A DNA stretch of 24,355 nucleotides from an uncultured Sutterella sp. (GTDB taxonomy: Bacteria; Pseudomonadota; Gammaproteobacteria; Burkholderiales; Burkholderiaceae_F), in the NCBI GenBank assembly GCA_905206365.1, contig CAJLHF010000034.1, positions 1-24,355 of the forward strand. Reading direction: 5' to 3'. Below, piece after piece: positions 7,068 through 12,708 of this stretch. The notes beneath the pieces were generated by a model that was not told the DNA's origin, ran no database searches, and saw only the letters and a list, made by a program, of their open reading frames with translations. The stretch's first letter is position 1; every line of letters starts with the position of its first letter. The translations under genes were made by a program, and so were the position numbers.

Positions 7068-8264
7068 ATGGTCACGAATCTATTTTCGAATCTCGAACCC
7101 AAACCCGACGATCCCATTCTGGGGATTTCGAGCGCCTACCGTACGGATCCGCGTCCCGAAAAAGTGAACCTGTCGGTCGGTATGTACCTCGACGACTCGG
7201 GCGAGGTGCCGCTTTTCCGGTCCGTGGCCGAAGCCGAGAAGCGCCTCTTGGAGCGCAAGCGCCCCCACGGTTACGGTCCCATGGAAGGGAATCCCGAATT
7301 CAACGCGTCCGTGAAGACGCTCGTCTTCGGAGATTCGACGGATCATGCCCGCATCGCAACCCTTCAGACCTTGGGCGGCACGGGGGCCCTTCAGTTGGGG
7401 AGCGCCTTCGCGTACGAGTGCCTCGGTCTCACGCGCGCCGTCGTCTCGAATCCCACCTGGGGAAACCACATCGCGATTCTCGACGAAGCTCGCCTCGGCG
7501 TCGCGAAGTACCGCTACTACGACGCCGAAACGCAGTCGGTCGACTACACGGGACTTGTCGAAGACCTGAAGGCTTTGCCCGAAAAGACGCTCGTCGTGCT
7601 TCACGCCTGTTGCCACAATCCGACCGGGGTCGACCTCACGCTCGATCAATGGAAGGGCATTCTTGAGGTCGTCGAACAGGGGAACCTGGTTCCCTTCCTC
7701 GACATGGCCTATCAGGGTTTCGGCGAAGGGCTCGACGAAGACCCCGCAGCGTTGCGCCTCTTCGCGCAGTCGGGAATCAACTTTCTCGCGGCAACGTCTT
7801 CTTCGAAGAATTTCGGTCTCTACGGCGAACGCGTCGGGGCTCTGCACGTCGTCGCTTCGACGCCCGAAGAAGCCGAAACGATCCGCTCGATTCTGAAAGC
7901 GCTCGTTCGCTGCGAATACTCGAACCCGCCCGCTTACGGGGGCGCGATCGTGGCGGAAGTCCTGAACGACCCGGAACTCTTTGCCCTCTGGAAGAGCGAA
8001 GTCGCGACCGCGCGCGAGCGCATTCTCGCGATGCGCGCCGCGTTTGCGCAAGCCGGCAAGGCCTGCGGGGCGGACCTTTCCTTCGCCCTTCGTCAGAAGG
8101 GGATGTTCTCCTACACGGGCCTTACCAAGGCGGAAATGGTGAGGCTGCGCGAAGAATTCGCGGTCTACGGCGTTGAGAACGGACGCATTTGCGTCGCGGG
8201 CCTCACCTCGAAGAACGTCGAGTACGCGGCGAAGGCTTTCGCAAAGGTGTTGGCGGACCGCTGA
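7068..8264 (+). CDS. Aspartate/aromatic amino acid aminotransferase (class I)
   Basis: The protein has 398 residues, the normal length for the proteobacterial AspC/TyrB group. It would transfer the amino group between aspartate or aromatic amino acids and 2-oxoglutarate using pyridoxal phosphate, in the cytosol. Landmarks are NLSVGMYLDD near residue 35, TLGGTGALQLG, SNPTWGNH, HACCHNPTGVD (PLP pocket), FLDMAYQGFGEG, SSSKNFGLYGERVG with the Schiff-base lysine at residue 247, and C-terminal GRICVAGL. The ATG at 7068-7070 with AAGGA 7 bases upstream gives the standard N-terminus; an in-frame TTG at 6960 would add 36 unconserved residues and is rejected. The sequence cannot settle aspartate versus aromatic preference. 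A terminator follows 27 bases after the stop, so it is probably a single-gene unit. Confidence 0.93.
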   Translation: MVTNLFSNLEPKPDDPILGISSAYRTDPRPEKVNLSVGMYLDDSGEVPLFRSVAEAEKRLLERKRPHGYGPMEGNPEFNASVKTLVFGDSTDHARIATLQTLGGTGALQLGSAFAYECLGLTRAVVSNPTWGNHIAILDEARLGVAKYRYYDAETQSVDYTGLVEDLKALPEKTLVVLHACCHNPTGVDLTLDQWKGILEVVEQGNLVPFLDMAYQGFGEGLDEDPAALRLFAQSGINFLAATSSSKNFGLYGERVGALHVVASTPEEAETIRSILKALVRCEYSNPPAYGGAIVAEVLNDPELFALWKSEVATARERILAMRAAFAQAGKACGADLSFALRQKGMFSYTGLTKAEMVRLREEFAVYGVENGRICVAGLTSKNVEYAAKAFAKVLADR

Positions 8265-8291
8265 CAGGCGGACTTCCGAACTTTGAAATCG

Positions 8292-8327
8292 AACTCCGTG
8301 ACGACTGCGGATCGTCGCGGAGTTTTT
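8292..8327 (+). terminator. Terminator of the aminotransferase gene
   Basis: AACTCCG plus GACGA (8292-8304) pairs with TCGTC plus CGGAGTT (8312-8324), with one internal U-G wobble and a 7-base loop. The stem runs into TTTTT at 8323-8327. Confidence 0.85.
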
Positions 8328-8513
8328 CCATCGGCCTTTCGGCGGATGTGCTTCGGCCGCGGTCGGGTCGGGAAACCGCCGATGACACGGCCCCGTATCG
8401 GCTCGCAAACTTCTCCGGCCCGAGACTCGGGGAAAGAATCCATACGCTCGCAACCGAAACCGCAGCTTGTCGGAAACGCCCCGCCGAGACTTCAACCCGA
8501 AGCGACCCTCATC

Positions 8514-8825
8514 ATGCGCACCTTTGCATTTCTGCTCTGCCTCGCGCCGCTCTGCGCCGACGCTTTCGTTGCGGGCGGCTCCAATCTTCCCATGTATCAA
8601 TACCCGGACTTCAATGAGTTCGCGCCGACGAAACCTTACGGGAACAACCGATACGACGCCGAGCGCTACCGCAACGAAACTCGGGAATACGTCCGGAAAG
8701 CGGAGGAATACATGAAGAACGCCGAAAACGACGCCCGCCGCGCGATTGAGGCCGCCGAAGAAGCCCGCGACAAGGCCAATGAGGCGGTCGAAGAGTTCAA
8801 CCGCTGGGTGCAATACGGCTATTGA
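8514..8825 (+). CDS. Small secreted helical (coiled-coil) protein, unknown function
   Basis: The protein has 103 residues. It starts MRTFAFLLCLAPLCADA, a short signal peptide with a probable signal-peptidase cleavage after ADA (residue 17). The residues before the Cys do not make a proper lipobox. A short Gly/Pro/Tyr-rich segment follows (YQYPDFNEFAPTKPYGNN). From about residue 38 to the end there is one long charged helix rich in Ala, Glu, Lys, Arg and Asn, ending in aromatic WVQYGY. The shape recalls small periplasmic coiled-coil proteins such as Lpp-like or stress-associated factors, but there is no lipid-attachment cysteine or C-terminal Lys for peptidoglycan linkage. No strong ribosome site is visible before 8514 (only GCGACC); the start is chosen from the signal peptide. 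A terminator follows at once, so it is its own unit. I do not recognise the family. Confidence 0.72.
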   Translation: MRTFAFLLCLAPLCADAFVAGGSNLPMYQYPDFNEFAPTKPYGNNRYDAERYRNETREYVRKAEEYMKNAENDARRAIEAAEEARDKANEAVEEFNRWVQYGY

Positions 8826-8831
8826 TCTTTC

Positions 8832-8870
8832 GCGAGCAGGCCGGATCGCCCGGACCTGCTCGCTTCCTTT
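8832..8870 (+). terminator. Terminator of the small secreted protein gene
   Basis: GCGAGCAGG (8832-8840) pairs perfectly with CCTGCTCGC (8855-8863). An inner CCGG/CCGG pairing extends the stem, and TTCCTTT follows. Confidence 0.85.
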
Positions 8871-9250
8871 GTGTTCGTATCCTCATCCCCGCTCGTATCG
8901 CAGGCCGCCGAACAGGGAGACTGTCGCCGGTCCCGCCCCCCGGCTTTCTCCTCGATCCTCCCTGTCGCCCTCCCACCCCGAAAAATCGATGTTGAGCGCC
9001 CTGTGTCCCGTTTCTCGAATCACACATTTAAACATAAGTATCGATGTTTGTATTGAGTTTTGAAAAAGACCCGACGGCCGGCCTCAAACCAATCTCACAC
9101 ATCCATTTGTCTCCAACGGACGGGCCGCGGGCGGGGTCGTCCCTCGGTATGCGTCCCCCGACCCCGAAAACGGACCGGCCGGAAAATAACGTGCCACGAA
9201 ATGGGAAGGGCTTCGGATCTCCGAATCCGAACGAGCAGGGCCCGACAAAA
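8871..9250. other. Gene-free stretch with several inverted repeats
   Basis: There is no credible gene between two converging terminators. Contents are CAGGGAG/CTCCCTG enclosing GCCGG/CCGGC (about 8916-8972), an AT-rich patch with the inverted repeat AAACAT-N8-ATGTTT (9030-9049), CGGGGTCG/CGACCCCG (9132-9139 with 9159-9166) and TTCGGAT/ATCCGAA (9212-9218 with 9225-9231). An 80-residue open frame from 9044 has no ribosome site and atypical codons. Confidence 0.5.
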
Positions 9251-9281
9251 CATCCCCTCCGGACCGACCGTCCGAAGGGGA
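9251..9281 (-). terminator. Second, distal hairpin after the ZIP gene
   Basis: CCCCT-N-CGGAC (9254-9264) pairs with GTCCG-N-AGGGG (9270-9280) around a 5-base loop with one mismatch. On the minus strand it is followed by ATGTTTTG. It could back up the proximal terminator at 9296-9334. Confidence 0.4.
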
Positions 9282-9295
9282 CTTGAAAGTTGACC

Positions 9296-9334
9296 TCGAA
9301 AGGAAAGAAGCGGGCGCAGCCCCTCCTTCTTTCC
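9296..9334 (-). terminator. Terminator of the ZIP transporter gene
   Basis: On the minus strand GGAAAGAAG (9326-9334) pairs perfectly with CTTCTTTCC (9302-9310). A GGGGC/GCCCG inner pairing is possible and TTTC follows. It starts 11 bases after the stop codon. Confidence 0.75.
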
Positions 9335-9345
9335 GAGTCTCGAAC

Positions 9346-10170
9346 TCAGGCCAACGCCGTATCGAGCGCCATCATCACGGTAAAGCCCGCGATCACGGCA
9401 AAGGTGCCGAGGTCGGCATGCTCCGACAAGTGGCAGGCGGGAATGAGTTCTTCGACGACGACGTAAAGCATCGCGCCCGCAGCGGCCGCGAGCATCAAGG
9501 GCATGATCGGCTCGAAAAAGCCGAGACCCGCGACGACGATCAACGCGGCGATCGGCTCCACCAGGCCCGAAAGCGTCCCGAAGGCAAAGGCCTTCATGCG
9601 ACTCATCCCTTGCTGAGCCATCGGGAGCGACACAGCCGCCCCTTCGGGAATATTCTGAATGCCGATCCCGAGCGCAAGAACCAGGGCGCTAGCCATGGCT
9701 TCGGGTTCGCCCGCAAGAGCTGCAACGCCCGTGGTGAGCCCGACCGAGCCCCCTTCCGGAAGATTGTGAAGCGTGATCGCGAGGAACAAAAGCTGCGCAC
9801 GGCGCAGTTTCGTCCTGGGCCCTTCGGGCTCGTTGCTCCCGAAGTGAAGGTGCGGCATAGCGGAGTCGAGCAACTTCAAAAAGATCGCTCCGCCGAAAAG
9901 ACCCGCCGACGCTACGATCCACGGGGTGTTGCCCGCGGCTTCGGCCGCTTCCATCCCGGGAATCAAAAGACTCCAGACGGACGCGGCGATCATAACGCCC
10001 GCGGCAAATCCGAGCGAGACGGTCTCCAGACGCGCGGAGCTTTTCTTCGTGGTGAGGAAAACCGCGGCGGCACCGATCATGGTGCAAAGGAACGTAAAGA
10101 GCGTCCCGACAAAGGCGTACGCGAACGGGTTGTTTCCGTCAAGGTCCGGAAGAACGGAGGTAAGGTCCAT
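9346..10170 (-). CDS. ZIP-family divalent metal transporter (GufA-like)
   Basis: The protein has 274 residues and about eight hydrophobic helices, as expected for ZIP. TM4 carries HNLPEG (His135, Asn136, Glu139) and TM5 carries QNIPEG (Gln172, Asn173, Glu176). Together these form the transport-site metal ligands, and Gln in place of the first TM5 His is the GufA-like variant also seen in the structurally known Bordetella ZIP. VEPIAAL (Glu205) and VVVEELIPACH (Glu240) follow as usual in TM6-7. A His/charged loop between TM3 and TM4 (MPHLHF) may bind metal. It sits in the inner membrane and imports Zn, Fe or Mn; selectivity is not readable. The ATG at 10168-10170 has GGGAG upstream. A Fur-like palindrome over the promoter implies iron (or other metal) repression. 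It lies downstream of an orphan gene on the same strand but has its own promoter. Confidence 0.9.
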   Translation of the reverse strand: MDLTSVLPDLDGNNPFAYAFVGTLFTFLCTMIGAAAVFLTTKKSSARLETVSLGFAAGVMIAASVWSLLIPGMEAAEAAGNTPWIVASAGLFGGAIFLKLLDSAMPHLHFGSNEPEGPRTKLRRAQLLFLAITLHNLPEGGSVGLTTGVAALAGEPEAMASALVLALGIGIQNIPEGAAVSLPMAQQGMSRMKAFAFGTLSGLVEPIAALIVVAGLGFFEPIMPLMLAAAAGAMLYVVVEELIPACHLSEHADLGTFAVIAGFTVMMALDTALA

Positions 10171-10186
10171 GGGTGATGCTCCCAAA

Positions 10187-10201
10187 TGATAGTAATTCTC
10201 A
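10187..10201. promoter_or_regulatory. Fur-like operator upstream of the ZIP gene
   Basis: TGATAGT-A-ATTCTCA fits the 7-1-7 Fur consensus TGATAAT-N-ATTATCA at 12 of 14 positions. It lies 17 to 31 bases upstream of the ZIP start codon and just downstream of the predicted -10 box, where a bound repressor would block transcription. Other Fur-family members (Mur, Zur) cannot be excluded. Confidence 0.65.
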
Positions 10202-10208
10202 ATTAGGG

Positions 10209-10214
10209 AGTATA
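10209..10214 (-). promoter_or_regulatory. Probable -10 box of the ZIP gene
   Basis: TATACT on the minus strand lies 39 bases before the start codon and 7 bases from the Fur-like palindrome. No good -35 hexamer is apparent. Confidence 0.5.
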
Positions 10215-10358
10215 ACCCGATAAAGAGCGGAAATGGAAAGTTGAGATGCGGAAAAGCGCGGGCCTCTTCGTTGCCCTGCCGTTTTGGGAGGAAAGCGAAC
10301 GAGGGAAGTACGGAGAAGCGGAGCGGGCGTTTCTTTTCGAAGCGGTTTCGGGAACGGC

Positions 10359-10970
10359 TCAATGCTCCGGCTCGATCAGACGGAATTCGAAATCCTCATC
10401 ATCGTAGCGCACTTCGGGGTAGCTTTCCGTCGCGCGTGCGAGGGCTTTCAGGGGGTTGTCGTTCCGGACGGGCCAAAGGGCAAGGACGTTTCCGGTCGCG
10501 GTTTCGGTGAGGCGCACGGCCGATTCGGACCGCATCAGATCGATCGAGAGAAAGTGCGAGAGGGCGGCCGCGATGTCGTCCGTCGCGTAATTCTCTTCCA
10601 CCCAGTCGCCGAGTACGGCCGGGTCCGAAACAAGAAAGCCCGCGGACCGCAACCCCCAGTCCGCGGTGTCCCCGGTGTCGGGCAGAGCGTCGACGGGTGA
10701 AACGAACACCGTGCGACCGTCCGGCGTGGAAACGGGATTCATCCACAAACGGCGCACCGATTCTTCGTCGAGCGCCTTCAATTCGGGGATTCGGGCGGTG
10801 ATGACGGAAGGGGGAACGGGTTCGACCCCGAGGCGTGCCGCGAGAATTTCATCCGAAACGATGAGCTCGGCGGGAAAGTCCGCCAACACGTCGGAGCGAG
10901 AAACGGGGCCGATCGTGAGCGTCAACGTTCGCGCGGCATCGAAAAGCTGAAAGCGATTGGGGTCGAACAT
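10359..10970 (-). CDS. Hypothetical protein, 203 residues
   Basis: The protein starts MFDPNRFQLFDAARTLTLTI and ends FEFRLIEPEH. It is acidic, soluble, without signal peptide, membrane helix or cysteine-rich motif, and looks like a folded cytosolic protein. I do not recognise a family. Segments that could serve as search anchors are SPVDALPDTGDTADWGLRSA and ENYATDDIAAALSHFLSIDL. The ATG at 10968-10970 follows GGAGGAG, a very good ribosome site, while the longer frame to 11366 is Arg-rich non-coding DNA. Codon use matches the neighbours, so the gene is real. It lies 188 bases upstream of the ZIP gene on the same strand, but ZIP has its own promoter and operator, so a functional link is not implied. 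Confidence 0.82.
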   Translation of the reverse strand: MFDPNRFQLFDAARTLTLTIGPVSRSDVLADFPAELIVSDEILAARLGVEPVPPSVITARIPELKALDEESVRRLWMNPVSTPDGRTVFVSPVDALPDTGDTADWGLRSAGFLVSDPAVLGDWVEENYATDDIAAALSHFLSIDLMRSESAVRLTETATGNVLALWPVRNDNPLKALARATESYPEVRYDDEDFEFRLIEPEH

Positions 10971-11219
10971 GGGGTCTCCTCCGACAGCAAGGACCGGCGT
11001 TCCGTATTTTGATTTGGTCCGGGGTCCCTCGAAAACCATTCTAACAAACGGGGTTTTCGGGCCGAGAGCTTGAAAATCCCAAGGACTTGACGCGCAAGGT
11101 CGACGGCGCGCTTGACGGGGATCGGTCGTCGGGTCGGGCCTCGTGTCGGCTTGTCGTTCGTTGTCCTCTTTCGGGATACCACCGAGGCCGGGCGGACGGA
11201 TTTCGCGTAGAGTAATTCC
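10971..11219. other. Upstream region of the 203-residue gene
   Basis: There is no gene. A possible minus-strand -10 (TAGAAT, about 11035-11045) lies in an AT-richer patch, without a clear -35. Nothing else is supported. Confidence 0.35.
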
Positions 11220-11381
11220 ATGACTGCGCTTCACATCACGGTGCCGGCCGAGCTTTCGACGCCCGCCGTCCGCCTTCTTCTCAAGAATCCGACGACCGAT
11301 CGTCGGATTCTCCCCGGCCGATTTAGCCGCTCGACGTTTGAGGTCGAGCGGGTTCGGTCGGTGCACCTTTCTTCCTGCTGA
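11220..11381 (+). pseudogene. Possible short or decayed reading frame
   Basis: An ATG frame of 53 codons starts MTALHITVPAELSTPAVRLL, and its first ~25 codons have the GC-rich third positions typical of genes here. It then runs through a perfect 12-bp inverted repeat and becomes Arg/Ser-rich before a TGA. Another open frame (11342-11509, one base out of phase) continues with coding-like codons (KFRLRAFNDAAVDESPEGSQ) up to the terminator at 11473. This could be a frameshifted remnant. The ribosome site is poor (AGAG), and no family is recognised. Confidence 0.25.
11284..11351. repeat. Two adjacent perfect inverted repeats
   Basis: AGAATCCGACGA (11284-11295) and TCGTCGGATTCT (11300-11311) form a 12-bp stem with a CCGA loop. 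Then CCGCTCGAC (11327-11335) and GTCGAGCGG (11343-11351) form a 9-bp stem with a 7-base loop. Neither has a T tract, so simple terminators are unlikely; RNA structure or protein-binding sites are possible. Confidence 0.6.
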
Positions 11382-11466
11382 AGTTTCGCCTCCGCGCTTT
11401 CAACGACGCCGCCGTCGACGAAAGCCCCGAGGGATCGCAGCGAACGAAGAAGAGCGAAGCGATTAA

Positions 11467-11507
11467 AAAACGGAAAGCCCGCACGTACTGCGGGCTTTCG
11501 TTGTTTT
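11467..11507. terminator. Bidirectional intrinsic terminator
   Basis: GAAAGCCCGCA (11473-11483) pairs perfectly with TGCGGGCTTTC (11489-11499) around CGTAC. On the minus strand it leads to a six-T run, on the plus strand to TTGTTTT. What it terminates is unclear: either the weak frame at 11220 (plus) or read-through from the Cys-rich protein gene (minus). Confidence 0.75.
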
Positions 11508-11642
11508 GAGGATCCTTCGCGTTTCCCGTCACCCGAATCCCGCCGTGCTCTTTCCGCCCGTTTGTCGACGAACGTTCCGGGACACCGTCTCCGAACGGCC
11601 GTCGAGTTGCCGGTCTTGAGTCTCGTCGGGAGACTCGGAAAC

Positions 11643-11682
11643 GAAGCGGCGCATCGGAGGTCGAAGCCCGATGCGCCGCTTC
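11643..11682 (-). terminator. Terminator of the secreted Cys-rich protein gene
   Basis: GAAGCGGCGCATCGG (11643-11657) and CCGATGCGCCGCTTC (11668-11682) form a perfect 15-bp stem with a 10-base loop, about 30 bases after the stop at 11713. The T tract is short (GTTTCC on the minus strand), so this may work mainly as an RNA-end stabiliser. Confidence 0.65.
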
Positions 11683-11712
11683 ACTTATCGGGCTCGGGCG
11701 GATCGGGACCGA

Positions 11713-12411
11713 TCAGGGGGCTTCCCCGCCGTACACCACGTCCGCCGCATCGCGAAAGCCCGCGAGGTCGAACTGAAGGTCGATCCGGTCGTGCCCGAAG
11801 GGAACGGTCGAAACACGCACGCGGCAACCGCGTCCGAACGCACGAATCAGGTCGGGGTCGGTGACGATCAAGATGCTGTCCGACCACCGCTCCCCGCGGT
11901 AGGTGCGGGTCTTTTCGCCTTCGACCTTTACCGTGACGGTCGGATCGTAGAGGGGGAAAACGAGTGACGGAATCCCAAAGGCCACGGCGGGCGTGCCGTT
12001 GTGGAGTTTCACTTCGAGGATGCCGCGGCGGCGTTCGCCGAAGCGCGCATCGAAGTCGTTCTCGCTTTCGCGTAGCGCGGCGGTGCGGGTCTTGTTGAAA
12101 TTCCAACCCTCCCAGCGTGCGCGGGTCATGCCGTTTTCACCGCACCAGACATCGCCCGCGAGGCAATGTTCGATGCAGGTGAGAAAACCCGTTTCGCTGC
12201 GGATGAACCGGCAGTCGACGCAGGAGCGCGGTACGGGCGTGCGCGCTGCGGCGGGCTCGACCGTCCCGACCGCAACCCCCGCGAAGAGCCCCGTCAAAAG
12301 GAACGCCCCGAGGGTGCGCGAGAGCCTCCGATTCCCGGACGGCGTAAAAGGGGTTGAAAGGTGCGAAGTGCGGCGCATCGGCGTTCGGTCGCGGCGGATC
12401 TCTCTCGGCAT
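11713..12411 (-). CDS. Secreted or membrane-anchored Cys-rich protein, unknown
   Basis: The protein has 232 residues. A basic N-region of about 33 residues leads to a hydrophobic core (LGAFLLTGLFAGVAVGTV) and an AAA-R cleavage-like site near residue 56, so it should be exported. The mature part opens with a tight cysteine cluster: Cys64, Cys67 (CVDC), Cys79, Cys83 (CIEHC) and Cys90. A sixth lies near the C-terminus (GRGC), consistent with periplasmic disulphides or a metal site. The C-terminal segment VPFGHDRIDLQFDLAGF has a beta-sandwich feel and faintly recalls the end of IalB-like proteins, but I would not assign that family. The ATG at 12409-12411 has GGAG upstream; the later in-frame ATG at 12378 has no ribosome site. 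Its own -10 box and terminator make it a single-gene unit. Confidence 0.75.
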   Translation of the reverse strand: MPREIRRDRTPMRRTSHLSTPFTPSGNRRLSRTLGAFLLTGLFAGVAVGTVEPAAARTPVPRSCVDCRFIRSETGFLTCIEHCLAGDVWCGENGMTRARWEGWNFNKTRTAALRESENDFDARFGERRRGILEVKLHNGTPAVAFGIPSLVFPLYDPTVTVKVEGEKTRTYRGERWSDSILIVTDPDLIRAFGRGCRVRVSTVPFGHDRIDLQFDLAGFRDAADVVYGGEAP

Positions 12412-12478
12412 GGGCCTCTCCAAAATGAGCGGCGTCGCACGGACGGAGTCGGAAGGCTCGGCGGTCGACGCGAAGGCG

Positions 12479-12484
12479 AGTATA
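12479..12484 (-). promoter_or_regulatory. Probable -10 box of the Cys-rich protein gene
   Basis: TATACT on the minus strand lies 68 bases before the start codon within an AT-rich patch. The -35 region is weak. Confidence 0.4.
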
Positions 12485-12610
12485 GCGACAAACGGACAGG
12501 TATTGGGGTTTTTACTAGGGGGCTTTTGAAAAAAACGGTTTGCCCGTTGTCGGTGGAATACGAATTCGACGGGGGAAGAGCGACGGGGCGGGAGATCGCG
12601 GGTTCTTCGC

Positions 12611-12652
12611 AAAACAACACGGGCGAAAGTCCGAAGGACCTTCGCCCGTGTT
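12611..12652 (-). terminator. Terminator of the ADP-forming synthetase gene
   Basis: AACACGGGCGAA pairs with TTCGCCCGTGTT, extended by GTCC/GGAC around a GAA loop. On the minus strand GTTTTG follows. It lies 57 bases past the stop codon. Confidence 0.85.
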
Positions 12653-12708
12653 GCGGCGAGGCCGAGGGCGAGCCCTCAAGCCTCGTCGTGCTTGCGGTTT
12701 CAGCCGAT

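Noticed and set aside
7080..8813. 577-residue minus-strand open frame across the aminotransferase
   Set aside because: Antisense shadow crossing two real genes and two terminators.
9044..9286. 80-residue plus-strand frame in the gene desert
   Set aside because: No ribosome site, atypical codons, no domain, and it overlaps several inverted repeats.
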